From: Clostridium sp. OS1-26
Lineage (GTDB): Bacteria > Bacillota > Clostridia > Clostridiales > Clostridiaceae
Length of the DNA stretch: 64,000 bases
Direction: 5' to 3'
Assembly: GCF_030915445.1 (NCBI RefSeq)
Contig: NZ_CP133264.1
Coordinates: 992,001-1,056,000 of the forward strand
The notes beneath the pieces were generated by a model. It was not told the DNA's origin, did not search any database, and worked only from the letters and a program-made list of their open reading frames with translations. Shown here in pieces: positions 9,539 to 18,660 of this stretch. The position numbers and the translations under genes were made by a program. Position 1 is the first letter of the stretch. The number at the start of each line of letters is the position of its first letter.

Positions 9539-9596
9539 ATTTTGTAAATACCTCCTTAAAAAAAACTTTCTCGGTTAAATTACCGAGAAGTTTTTT

Positions 9597-9971
9597 CTAC
9601 TTTAAGCCTGATTCATATCCAGAAGCATTTAATAAATTTTCAAGCTCCCCTTTATCGCTTACTTTTACTTTTACTATCCAAGCATCATAAGCGTTTTCAT
9701 TTATATACTCAGGTTCGTCATCTAACTTTTCGTTAACTTCCAAAACCTCTCCTGATATAGGCGCTATCAAATCTGAAGCTTTCTTTGAGGACTCAACTAC
9801 TCCAAAAGCCTTTCCTTGAGCTATTTCTTCTTCTACTTCTGGCATCTCTACAAATAATATTTCGCCAAGTTGATCTTGTGCAAAATCGCTTATTCCTATA
9901 TATGCTACGTCACCATCTATTTTAACCCATGTATGTTCGCTGCTATAATATAATTCACTTGGAAAATTCAT
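9597..9971 (-). CDS. gcvH: Glycine cleavage system H protein (lipoyl carrier)
   Basis: A protein of about 124 residues with the lipoyl-domain fold; the modified lysine is in GVVESSKKASDLIAPISG near residues 53-70. H protein carries the aminomethyl group between GcvP, GcvT and Lpd. No gcvP or gcvT is in the window, but lpd and lplA are in the same block. This arrangement is known in clostridial acetogens, where gcvH and lpd sit in the Wood-Ljungdahl locus. ATG 9971 is preferred over an upstream GTG because GAAGGGG is well spaced. Confidence 0.93.
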   Translation of the reverse strand: MNFPSELYYSSEHTWVKIDGDVAYIGISDFAQDQLGEILFVEMPEVEEEIAQGKAFGVVESSKKASDLIAPISGEVLEVNEKLDDEPEYINENAYDAWIVKVKVSDKGELENLLNASGYESGLK

Positions 9972-10006
9972 TATTAACACCCCTTCTTTTAACTTTAACC
10001 CGTAAT

Positions 10007-10035
10007 ATAAAAATTTTGCTACGCAAAATTTTTAT
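10007..10035 (-). terminator. Hairpin between acsB and gcvH
   Basis: A 13-bp perfect stem with a 3-nt loop: arm ATAAAAATTTTGC at 10007-10019 pairs with 10023-10035. The A/T composition gives U-rich tails either way. It may be a weak or partial terminator that lowers expression of gcvH and downstream genes relative to acsB. Confidence 0.55.
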
Positions 10036-10042
10036 TAGAGGA

Positions 10043-10111
10043 CAATTAACAGAGGACAGAGGAAGAAAAGTCCTCCTTCACTGTCAATTGCCAATTACCC
10101 TCTGTTAATTG
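10043..10111. repeat. Inverted repeat in acsB-gcvH spacer
   Basis: The 13-mer CAATTAACAGAGG at 10043-10055 is perfectly inverted at 10099-10111, right after the acsB stop codon. Between them are further related pieces (GAGGACAGAGGA, GTCCTCC, CAATTGCCAATTA). The composition resembles the small non-coding intergenic repeats of clostridia. Copy number in the genome cannot be judged from one window. Confidence 0.5.
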
Positions 10112-10115
10112 TTAA

Positions 10116-12242
10116 TTACATTATTGGATCCATATTCAACGCTGGATGTTCTTTTTCTGTTAAGAATGCTAAAACTGCATCTGAATCTGTAGCTATAGTT
10201 TCATCGCAAATTCTATCTACAAAATTGTCTATATCATATAATTCTTTAGCAGTAGCATTTAACTTATCTGCTACGAAATCTTTTAATTCTTTTGGCATCC
10301 AAACTATTCTTTCAATTCCGCCTTCTGCCTTCATGAATTTCTTTGATGGAATAAATGCTCTTCCATGTCCCATAAATCCAGGAGTTTGTACTCCACCACC
10401 AGTCATAGATGCAAGTTCACCAAATGTCATTCCAAGTGGAGTCACAGCACCATGTTCTCTATTTACTATAACAACACCATTAGCTTCTGGCATTATACCT
10501 GTAATACATTCGAAACATCCACAAGAAGTCATAGGACTATTTAATATACTATATAATGTAACTTCTGTTACAGCACCTTGTGAACCGTTTGATACAGCTT
10601 CATTTACTTTTTCCCAAATACCAGCATTTTCATCAATTAAACCTTCTTTTGGCACTGCTTGACAAGGTCCTACAGGATTTAATTGAAGTGTAGCTTTAGC
10701 ATCTAACCATGAAACTGCTCCGCAAAGACCAAGTCTTTCTGGAGTAACTATACATATATGAGCTGGAGCGAATGATTGACAAAGGTTACAAGTATAGAAT
10801 GTATCAACATTTTCATCTAGTAATGAGCTAAGTCTTTCATCTCTTTCTGCAAATCTTGGCATAGCATATTTGTCTTTTAATTCTGTAGCTTTTTCTGGAT
10901 CAGTTATTATTGTGATTTCACACTTATCTACAACTTCACCAAATTCATCTAACATTTTAGCATATACTACTTCACCAAAATGTTTTAATCTAAAGCCTTT
11001 ATCAAAAGCTTCTTTACCTACTCTTAACCAAGTAAGATTTCTTTGTCCAACGTGCATTACGCCTTCAATATAGTTTAAGAAGTAGTGAAGTCTTCTTTCT
11101 AGAACTGGTTCGAAGTCTTTTTGCATGTTAGCGCCAGCTACTTTTATAAGCATTCCAAGAGGCATTCTTCCTGGAGTTTCTGTTATAACATCTATGTCTG
11201 GTCCTATAATTTCTATTTTATGATCTTCAACTTCTCCAAGCTCAGCGCTCATAACTAATTCCCAAGCTTCTGTCTTTCCGCCACCAAATTCTGCAAACAT
11301 GTCATTCTTTCTAATTCTTTCACCTTCGAATGCTGCTGCAAATGCAACTGGTATTGGAATTTCAGTAATCTTTATTTTAATCTTTCTAGCTTCAAGAGAA
11401 GTTTTAACTACTTTATCATAATCTTTTTGAGTTAATAATAATGTAGGAACTTCTGTTACAGTTTGGTCAGTTACTACAGGGAATCCAAGTGCTATAGCAC
11501 CAGCTCCACATGAAACTACAAGTTCACTTAATGGACCAACTGCATTTACGAATGCTGGAACTCTGTCAGAGCAATACTGAAGAACTTCACCTAAATTACC
11601 AGGCTTAACTGCTCCGAATATTAAAGAAGCTCTTATAGCAAAACTTACAATATGAATTACTGAAGTAACATCATATCCAAGAGGTACAACTCTTAGATCA
11701 AGACCCATTTTAACGTTACCTTCTATAGCTTGATCTATTACTTTACCAACTAAGCAAGTAAGTAATCCTTTTGATTGGTAATCTTTTATAACTTTTGCTG
11801 CAGTTTCAGCATCTGGAAATTCTCCAAGTACAACTGCTACACCTGGAACGTCTCCAGTAACTAGTGGTACCCCAAATGAACGGATTATTGGGTCTGATAT
11901 AAATCCTGCACATGGTTCTGAATATGGAGCATCTGAAAGCACGTACTTAGCTGCTTCAATTATTTCTGCTGCAACAGCTGTAGCTAATCCTGAATTTAAT
12001 GCTTTATCTAGCATTTCTTCTTCTACTATTAAGCTTCTAACTATGTCTAAAGCGCCTTCTAATTCTGCTACTGTTGTGATCTTCTTTCCTGTAGCAGCAT
12101 AGATTACTGGTAATGAATATGCTGTATCAGGGAATGCAACCTTACAATCTCTGCCTTTTTCTTCGACTGCCTTTTTAACAATACCTTCAGCAGCTGCTAA
12201 AGCTTGTTTTGAACCAGTGAATATAGTTTGAAATAAATTCAT
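10116..12242 (-). CDS. acsB: CO-methylating acetyl-CoA synthase (ACS subunit)
   Basis: A 708-residue subunit that makes acetyl-CoA from CO, CoA and the methyl group on the corrinoid protein at its Ni-Ni-[4Fe-4S] A-cluster. The A-cluster cysteines are in TCNLCQSFAPAHICIVTPER and GLCGAVSW near residues 500-535 and in CGCFECI near 590. The N-terminal CODH-interacting domain is also present, so this is the full bacterial ACS. It is expressed after acsE with a 38-nt gap and GGGAGGGG ribosome site. Confidence 0.97.
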   Translation of the reverse strand: MNLFQTIFTGSKQALAAAEGIVKKAVEEKGRDCKVAFPDTAYSLPVIYAATGKKITTVAELEGALDIVRSLIVEEEMLDKALNSGLATAVAAEIIEAAKYVLSDAPYSEPCAGFISDPIIRSFGVPLVTGDVPGVAVVLGEFPDAETAAKVIKDYQSKGLLTCLVGKVIDQAIEGNVKMGLDLRVVPLGYDVTSVIHIVSFAIRASLIFGAVKPGNLGEVLQYCSDRVPAFVNAVGPLSELVVSCGAGAIALGFPVVTDQTVTEVPTLLLTQKDYDKVVKTSLEARKIKIKITEIPIPVAFAAAFEGERIRKNDMFAEFGGGKTEAWELVMSAELGEVEDHKIEIIGPDIDVITETPGRMPLGMLIKVAGANMQKDFEPVLERRLHYFLNYIEGVMHVGQRNLTWLRVGKEAFDKGFRLKHFGEVVYAKMLDEFGEVVDKCEITIITDPEKATELKDKYAMPRFAERDERLSSLLDENVDTFYTCNLCQSFAPAHICIVTPERLGLCGAVSWLDAKATLQLNPVGPCQAVPKEGLIDENAGIWEKVNEAVSNGSQGAVTEVTLYSILNSPMTSCGCFECITGIMPEANGVVIVNREHGAVTPLGMTFGELASMTGGGVQTPGFMGHGRAFIPSKKFMKAEGGIERIVWMPKELKDFVADKLNATAKELYDIDNFVDRICDETIATDSDAVLAFLTEKEHPALNMDPIM

Positions 12243-12280
12243 TTTTTAGCCCCTCCCTAAATTAAAAGTTTATGTTAATT

Positions 12281-13066
12281 TTATAAGTCCAAATATGAGT
12301 CAGCGTATAAAACAGCTCCGTTTATAACGTCACAAGTTTTAATAGTTTGCATTAATATCTTGTCACATGGATTCATTATTGCTGAAGTAAGTCCAGCCTG
12401 CATAGCCATTGCACAGAAATTAGCGTCCATAATTGGTCTAAGTTCCTTTGGAGCTCCATTTGATATGTTACTTAATCCACAGCAAGTTCTAAGTCCCATT
12501 TCACTTATCAATCTAACAGCTTCTAAAACTTCTTTTTGTTTATCTTGCATTCCTTTAATTACTAGGAATAACGGGTCAAATAATAAGTCTGTTGGTTCCA
12601 TTCCAAGACCCATTCCTCTTTCAAGCATTTCTGTACAGTAAGCCATTCTTTCATCATTATCCTTAGTTATACCTTCTTTTGCACATAGAGCAATACACAT
12701 AGCATCATATTCTGCAGCTAAATCTATATTTGTAATTCTGTCACCAGCATCAGCTGAATTTACAATTGGCTTTCCTTTTGATCTGTTATAAACCTTAAGT
12801 CCAGCTTCTATTGCTTTCGCATTAGTTGTATCCAATGCAATTGGAACATTGTCAAATTCTTTTTGAAGTAATTGGACACCCCATGCCATTACTTCTTCTC
12901 CATCTTTTTCAGCTGGTCCTATATTGAAATCTAAATATTGAGCACCTGCTTCTAACTGTTCTTTTGCTCTCTTGAATATTTGTTCTGGGTTTCTTTCTGT
13001 TATAGCCTTTCTAATTGCTGGAGATATACAGTGAATTCTTTCCCCAATAGTCAAAAACTTATCCAT
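12281..13066 (-). CDS. acsE: Methyltetrahydrofolate:corrinoid/iron-sulfur protein methyltransferase
   Basis: A protein of about 261 residues that moves the methyl group from methyl-THF to Co(I) of AcsCD. It is a pterin-binding TIM barrel: FLTIGERIHCISPAIRKA at the start, YLDFNIGPAEKDG near residues 50-62, and RTCCGLSNISNGAP near 190-203. The start at 13066 (MDKFLTIGE) is chosen; six further in-frame codons upstream overlap the GGGAGGG site. Confidence 0.95.
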   Translation of the reverse strand: MDKFLTIGERIHCISPAIRKAITERNPEQIFKRAKEQLEAGAQYLDFNIGPAEKDGEEVMAWGVQLLQKEFDNVPIALDTTNAKAIEAGLKVYNRSKGKPIVNSADAGDRITNIDLAAEYDAMCIALCAKEGITKDNDERMAYCTEMLERGMGLGMEPTDLLFDPLFLVIKGMQDKQKEVLEAVRLISEMGLRTCCGLSNISNGAPKELRPIMDANFCAMAMQAGLTSAIMNPCDKILMQTIKTCDVINGAVLYADSYLDL

Positions 13067-13186
13067 ATTTAAATACCCTCCCATTTTTAATCTGAATTTT
13101 AAAATGACATTAACATGTTACTTTTTATATTTTTAGTTGAGAATGGAGATACTTCTCCACTCTCAAATTAAATAACGTAACAATTA

Positions 13187-14539
13187 TTATTTAGCAGCTA
13201 ATTCTTTTAAGAACTTAGGAATAAACATAGCTTCTGTAGTTCCAACTATGATTTCCCATCCTGGTAAGTTCTCTTCTAAGTCACCTTTTAATACAGCAAC
13301 TTTTCCTGGAAGTATAAGTTTTCTGCTCTTAACTTTTTCTTCTATGTTGCTTTCTTTTATGAATTTAGCTATGCTGTTAGCTGTAAATTTACCAGCTGCC
13401 CATGAAGTAAGAACTGAGTATCCGCCAGCATCCGGAATTAACATCTGTACTGGAATCTTTGATCTTTCAGCTTCACCTGCTACAATAAAGTAAGTCAATG
13501 CAAAATCAACAGTACATATTATTGGAGCATTTTCATCTGCACCGTTTAATTGATATAAACCTGGTTCTACTCTCATTGGTTTTTGTGGGTCAGTGAATAT
13601 GTTTTGTCTTAAGCCATATAGAGGTAATGCTCTAGCAAAATCCATATCGCTTAGAACTATTATTGAACCATACTTCATTGTGAATAATGTAGATAAAGCT
13701 ATTTCCATAAATTTATCGCCTTTAGCAAGTGTATCTACAAATAAAATTGAAGGGTATCCGAATGTTCTATCTTGTCCTTGAATATTCATTCTTCTAATTT
13801 GAACTGTGTTTTCAAATGCTTCTTTAATTGAAGTTGAAGCTGGATCAAGAATTAAATTCTTATATCCTAATTTTTGGATCTCTTCAACTAGTCCATATAA
13901 AGCTTCTAAGTTGTCAGCTTTTACTCCTAAAGCTAAGTTATCAGCCTTAACAAGTTCAACCATTTCTTTATAGTTGTCCTTATTAGCGCCATAAACTATA
14001 GGACTTTCAGCTTTTACTAATTCTAAAGCTTCTTTAACAACTGCAGCGTCTTCACAAATTAGTATGTAAGCTACCTTTAACCCGCTGTCTTTTACTTTTT
14101 TAACTAAAGCAATGAATTTGTCTTTATTGCCAGCATATTTTAATGCAGCAAATTCAACCTTCATATCTTCACCAATTCTCACATAATCAACATCTTTCAT
14201 ATGTTGAATCTTTGTATCTATTTCAGCATCATCCATAGAGTCTGATAATAATACTGCAAATCTATTTCTATTAACGAAAGTTTTTTCATGACGGAACATT
14301 ACAGTTTCTCCACCGAGTTTGTACTCAGTTTCACCTTTACCAACTGTTAAAGTCTTCATTAATGGTGCTGTAGCTTCTGATAATTTTTCTATAGCCTCTG
14401 AGCTCATATGAGGACATTTTCCTATTTCTACAGCTCCAGTAGCAACTTTCATTGAAAAAGCTAAACAAGTTGGAAATCCACAATCTTTACAATTCTTTTT
14501 AGGTGTTAATTTAAATATATCTAATCCTGTTAAAGCCAT
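13187..14539 (-). CDS. acsC: Corrinoid iron-sulfur protein, large subunit
   Basis: A 450-residue gamma subunit of the acetyl-CoA decarbonylase/synthase corrinoid protein. The N-terminal [4Fe-4S] motif is CKDCGFPTC with a later CPH, residues about 17-42. A TIM-barrel domain follows, and the C-terminal part (IPVQMLIPDAGGYSVLTSWAAGKF) forms the cobamide-binding domain. It carries the methyl group from AcsE to AcsB and depends on AcsV for repair. The partner acsD is immediately upstream (43-nt gap). Confidence 0.96.
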   Translation of the reverse strand: MALTGLDIFKLTPKKNCKDCGFPTCLAFSMKVATGAVEIGKCPHMSSEAIEKLSEATAPLMKTLTVGKGETEYKLGGETVMFRHEKTFVNRNRFAVLLSDSMDDAEIDTKIQHMKDVDYVRIGEDMKVEFAALKYAGNKDKFIALVKKVKDSGLKVAYILICEDAAVVKEALELVKAESPIVYGANKDNYKEMVELVKADNLALGVKADNLEALYGLVEEIQKLGYKNLILDPASTSIKEAFENTVQIRRMNIQGQDRTFGYPSILFVDTLAKGDKFMEIALSTLFTMKYGSIIVLSDMDFARALPLYGLRQNIFTDPQKPMRVEPGLYQLNGADENAPIICTVDFALTYFIVAGEAERSKIPVQMLIPDAGGYSVLTSWAAGKFTANSIAKFIKESNIEEKVKSRKLILPGKVAVLKGDLEENLPGWEIIVGTTEAMFIPKFLKELAAK

Positions 14540-14582
14540 TTTTAATCCTCCCTTATCTAATCCCAGTAAATTTTTAAATTTA

Positions 14583-15527
14583 TTATGCTAATAATTCATT
14601 TATAAATTTCTTAATTGTTTCTGCTGATTTTGGGTGACGTAAGATTACTGCATTTGATCCTGATACTAATACACCTGATGCAGTAGCTACTTCCATTCCT
14701 ATACCTCTTTCTTCTTGACATCCCCATTGTGGTGAATCTTTTTCTAACTCAATTGATTCTTTTACTTTCCATGCATCAAATGAAACAGGTGTAATTATAG
14801 GGATTTGCAGAGTTTTATCATCTTGTCCTAATGCTGCAAGTCTTATTCTATCTAAAGTTGAGATAACATACTCATAACCATATCCAGCTGCTGCACATCC
14901 AACGTTGTCAACTATCTTATCATTAACAACTCCTAATTGGTTAACTAGTATATTCATTTGTTTTGCAAGGTTTATATCAACTGAAGATTCAGCTCCAATT
15001 TTATGATTGTAAGCCATAGCACCTGCTGCTGCTACAGTTTTGTAGTTATCTTCAACAGCTGCAAGTAAAAGTACATTATGTCCATCTACTGCTTGCGCAA
15101 CTTTTTCAAATAACTTAGCATCTTTATCATGGTTACCTGTTCCTGCGATTACAAGTGGAGTCTTAACCGCTTCAGCTACAGCCTTTGCAGTTGCTGCACA
15201 TTCTTCTGCAGATCTATTTAATCCATTTGGATCTGCACTATCTAACTTTAAGCAAATAAAGTCTGGTGCATATTTTTCTTCCACAAACTTTGCCCATGCA
15301 ACAGGATCATTACATACATCTTTATAAAGCTCTTTTAAAGCATCTATCCACTCTTCTGGGAAAATATCTGAAATTTCCATACCAACTTTTTGAGTGTTTC
15401 CTACATTTCCATCAAAAGAATAGAAAGGTAGTACATTTTCACCGCCTAATTTTATAGCCTTTTCTCCAGTTCCTATTTCTACTTCACAAATCTTACCCGA
15501 AAATTTCTGTGCTGATTTTTTGAACAT
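14583..15527 (-). CDS. acsD: Corrinoid iron-sulfur protein, small subunit
   Basis: A 314-residue delta subunit, a TIM-barrel protein that pairs with AcsC and shields the corrinoid. Family segments include GGENVLPFYSFDGNVGN near residues 28-44 and APDFICLKLDSADPNG near 88-103. The C-terminus ends with VLVSGSNAVILRHPKSAETI, typical of this subunit. AAGGAGG before ATG; 19 nt after the cooC-type ATPase gene. Confidence 0.96.
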   Translation of the reverse strand: MFKKSAQKFSGKICEVEIGTGEKAIKLGGENVLPFYSFDGNVGNTQKVGMEISDIFPEEWIDALKELYKDVCNDPVAWAKFVEEKYAPDFICLKLDSADPNGLNRSAEECAATAKAVAEAVKTPLVIAGTGNHDKDAKLFEKVAQAVDGHNVLLLAAVEDNYKTVAAAGAMAYNHKIGAESSVDINLAKQMNILVNQLGVVNDKIVDNVGCAAAGYGYEYVISTLDRIRLAALGQDDKTLQIPIITPVSFDAWKVKESIELEKDSPQWGCQEERGIGMEVATASGVLVSGSNAVILRHPKSAETIKKFINELLA

Positions 15528-15546
15528 AGCTTAATGCCTCCTTAAA

Positions 15547-16317
15547 TTATTTTTTTAATGCTATTTTAGATAAAATATCATATAGTGCTTTTTTAGATAG
15601 AGAGTCCTCAGGCATTTCTACTAGTGGCTTACCACTAGTATCATACTCGTATACCATAGGATCCATAGGCACAACTCCTATTAAATCTAATTGTTGATTC
15701 CTAATTTCCTCCATTGTACCTTCGTTTAATTTGCCATCTGGCGCTCTATTAACTATCAAGTAAACCTGCCCAACATTTAATTTTAATTCGTCAATTAGCT
15801 GCCTTATTCTTCCTACAGCTTGAATTCCTCTTCTGGAACAGTCACTTACTAAGAATAAAGTATCTATTTCTTCAACTACTTTTCTACTTAAGTGTTCCAT
15901 TCCAGCTTCATTATCTACAATAAGATAATTATAGTTTCCTGATAATGAATCTATTTGAGTTTTTAGTACCCCATTTACATAACAATAACAGCCTGGACCT
16001 TGAGATCTTCCCATTACAATTAAGTCATAGCCATCTCCCTCAGTTACAGCAGTATTTAATTTATACTTTAAATAATCTGCTTTCATCATTCCTCCTGGAA
16101 AGTTATCATCAAGTGACCTTTTGCTTGTATCTTCTCTTATCTCACCAATAGTTTCTTCAACTTCTACACCTAATACTTCATTTAAATTTGCATTTGCATC
16201 GGCGTCAACTGCAAGTATAGGTCCCTGACCCTTTTTCACAAGGTAATCTATCAAAAGACCTGTTAACGTAGTTTTTCCAGTGCCACCTTTACCTGCTACA
16301 GCTATTTTATATCCCAT
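15547..16317 (-). CDS. cooC: CooC/AcsF-type nickel-insertion ATPase (second copy)
   Basis: A 256-residue MinD/CooC-family ATPase. The deviant Walker A is VAGKGGTGKTTLTG at residues 6-19; GPGCYCYVNGVL near residues 105-116 holds the CxC typical of CooC/AcsF. It lies directly before acsD, whereas the other cooC copy follows acsA. The two paralogues may serve ACS (AcsF role) and CODH respectively, which is inferred only from position. Confidence 0.9.
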   Translation of the reverse strand: MGYKIAVAGKGGTGKTTLTGLLIDYLVKKGQGPILAVDADANANLNEVLGVEVEETIGEIREDTSKRSLDDNFPGGMMKADYLKYKLNTAVTEGDGYDLIVMGRSQGPGCYCYVNGVLKTQIDSLSGNYNYLIVDNEAGMEHLSRKVVEEIDTLFLVSDCSRRGIQAVGRIRQLIDELKLNVGQVYLIVNRAPDGKLNEGTMEEIRNQQLDLIGVVPMDPMVYEYDTSGKPLVEMPEDSLSKKALYDILSKIALKK

Positions 16318-16364
16318 AGTTCAATCTCCTCCTATTGCTATGCATAGGGGTAACCCCTATGCTG

Positions 16365-17744
16365 TTACTCTACTGAATGAACACATTGTTTATGAACATC
16401 ATGAAGTGCTTCCATAATTCCTTCACATAAAGTTGGATGTGGATGGATTACTTCACCTACCTGCTCTGCTGTTAACCCAAGCTCACAAGCTAGTGTTAAC
16501 TCGCCAAGCATATCTGATGCGCGTTCTCCGATTATAGATGCTCCAATAATTACATCCTTTTCATCTGTAATTACTTTTACAAATCCCTGGAATTTGCCCA
16601 TAGCTTGAGCTTTTCCAAGACCTCTAAAATCGAATTTTCCTACTTTATAATTGATGCCAGCTTCTCCAGCTTGCTTTTCCTTCATACCAACAGAAGCAAC
16701 TTCTGGTTCTGTAAATATACATCCTGGTACAGCTTTATAGCTAACTTTCTTTTTCTTATCTAATACAGCATTTTCTACAGCTACAATACCTTGTCTTGAA
16801 GCTAGGTGAGCTAAATCTGGACCTATAGTTAAGTCACCTATAGCATAAATGCCTTCTACGCTGCTTTCTAAATACTCATTAACTATTACTCTACCTCTTT
16901 CTGCCTGTATGCCTAAGTCTTCTAATCCAAGACCATCAGTATATGGTCTTCTGCCAATAGCTACAAGCATCTTTTCTGCTTCTACTTTTTTACCACTACT
17001 CAAAGTTGCAATTACTTTGCCATCTTCAACTTCTACAGTTGAGATACCATCACCTACAAAGAACTTTAATTTTTCTTGTTTAAAGCTTCTTTGTAATATC
17101 TTTGCTACATCTTCATCTTCAAGTGGTAATAGTTGTGGCAGCATTTCTACTATTTTAACTTCAGTTCCAAGTCTATTTAGGAACTGACCTATTTCACAAC
17201 CAATTACACCTCCACCAACAACAATTATTGACTTTGGTTGTTCTTTAAGATTTAAAACCTCATCAGAAGTCATTACATTTTTGCCATCATAAGGAAGGAA
17301 CTTTGGAACTACTGGTACAGAACCTGTAGCAAGAATTATCTTGTCAGCTTGTATACTCTCCTTTGTTCCATCTTCCTTTGTAACTTCAACTTCTTTATTA
17401 CTTACTAATTTTCCTAGACCTCTTACAAGTTTTACTCCCTTGCTTTCAAATAAGAATTCAATTCCTTTTACAAGCTGAGTAACTACCTTTTCTTTTCTTT
17501 CTATTATAGTTGCAAAATCAGCTTTTATATCTCCTTCGATTTGAATGCCATATTTTTTAGCTTCTTTAACTGTATTTAATATGTCTGAACAAGCAAGCAG
17601 GGCTTTTGTAGGTATACATCCTACATTTAGGCAAGTTCCTCCTACTTTGCCTTTCTCAACTATTGTAACTTCAGCACCTAGCATAGCTGCTTTAAGCGCA
17701 GCTACATATCCCCCTGGGCCTCCCCCAATAACAACTAACTTCAT
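16365..17744 (-). CDS. lpdA: Dihydrolipoyl dehydrogenase
   Basis: A 459-residue flavoprotein disulfide reductase. It has the FAD motif VVIGGGPGGYVAALKA at the N-terminus, the redox disulfide in GGTCLNVGCIPTKALL near residues 36-51, an NAD fold IIVVGGGVIGCEIGQFL around 170-186 and the dimer-interface HPHPTLCE near the C-terminus. It reoxidises dihydrolipoyl groups, the visible client being GcvH. It sits between metF and cooC in the pathway operon. Confidence 0.96.
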   Translation of the reverse strand: MKLVVIGGGPGGYVAALKAAMLGAEVTIVEKGKVGGTCLNVGCIPTKALLACSDILNTVKEAKKYGIQIEGDIKADFATIIERKEKVVTQLVKGIEFLFESKGVKLVRGLGKLVSNKEVEVTKEDGTKESIQADKIILATGSVPVVPKFLPYDGKNVMTSDEVLNLKEQPKSIIVVGGGVIGCEIGQFLNRLGTEVKIVEMLPQLLPLEDEDVAKILQRSFKQEKLKFFVGDGISTVEVEDGKVIATLSSGKKVEAEKMLVAIGRRPYTDGLGLEDLGIQAERGRVIVNEYLESSVEGIYAIGDLTIGPDLAHLASRQGIVAVENAVLDKKKKVSYKAVPGCIFTEPEVASVGMKEKQAGEAGINYKVGKFDFRGLGKAQAMGKFQGFVKVITDEKDVIIGASIIGERASDMLGELTLACELGLTAEQVGEVIHPHPTLCEGIMEALHDVHKQCVHSVE

Positions 17745-17767
17745 TTCAATCGCTCCTTATTTTATTT

Positions 17768-18643
17768 TTACAATCCCGCTTCATCTAGTATTAATGGAAC
17801 ATTTTCTTCAGCACCAATTGCCATTATATGAACTCCATCACAAAGACCTTGTTCCTTAGCTTGTCTTATAAATTCTCCAGATATTTTTATTCCTTCTTGA
17901 ACTTTATTTTCTGCACTTTTCATTCTTTCGATTAATTCATCTGGAACATAAATTCCTGGAACATTATTATTCATATATTTTGCCATTCCTGCTGATTTTA
18001 GTGGAATTATACCAATCATAAGCTTAGCATCTAAATGTTTAGTCTTCTCTCTAAAATCTCTTAATGTATCTATATCATATACGGCTTGTGTTTGAAAGAA
18101 TTTAGCACCAGCCTGTATTTTCTTTTCCATTTTCAATATCTGCAATTCTACTGGATTATATCTTGGTGTTACACAAGCACCTAGATAAAAGCTAGGAGTT
18201 CCATTCAATTCATGGCCTGTCATGTCTTTTCCACTTGATATGGTAGATGCTACCTGAAGTATACCTACGCTATCTAAATCATAAACTGGTTTAGCACCTG
18301 GATGATCTCCTGTCATAGTGTAATCACCAGTTAAAGCCAAAACATTCTCTATTCCAAAAACTCCTGCAGATAAGAGCTCTCCCTGAATTGCTATTCTATT
18401 TCTATCTCTTCCTGTAATTTGAAGAACAGGCTCTAATCCTGAATCTTTTAACACTTTACATGTTGCCAAGGATGTTGCCTTTAGTGTTGCAGATTGGAAA
18501 TCAGTTACATTCACTCCATGGGCTCTTCCCTTTATAGCTTTAGCGCATTCTATTAAGTGGGAAAAATTTATACCTTTTGGAGGTGCCATTTCCGCTGTAA
18601 CTGCAAACTCTCCTCTTTCAAAAGCATCTTTTAATAGGCTCAT
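17768..18643 (-). CDS. metF: Methylenetetrahydrofolate reductase, MetF subunit
   Basis: A 291-residue MetF-type TIM-barrel flavoprotein that reduces methylene-THF to methyl-THF. It has FAVTAEMAPPKGINF at the N-terminus, VLALTGDYTMTGDHPGAKPVYDLDSVG near residues 105-130 and GAKFFQTQAVYDIDTLRDF around 180-198. In acetogens MetF works in a complex with the Fe-S subunit MetV, whose gene lies 17 nt upstream. Confidence 0.95.
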   Translation of the reverse strand: MSLLKDAFERGEFAVTAEMAPPKGINFSHLIECAKAIKGRAHGVNVTDFQSATLKATSLATCKVLKDSGLEPVLQITGRDRNRIAIQGELLSAGVFGIENVLALTGDYTMTGDHPGAKPVYDLDSVGILQVASTISSGKDMTGHELNGTPSFYLGACVTPRYNPVELQILKMEKKIQAGAKFFQTQAVYDIDTLRDFREKTKHLDAKLMIGIIPLKSAGMAKYMNNNVPGIYVPDELIERMKSAENKVQEGIKISGEFIRQAKEQGLCDGVHIMAIGAEENVPLILDEAGL

Positions 18644-18660
18644 TTCTAATCCCCCTTAGA

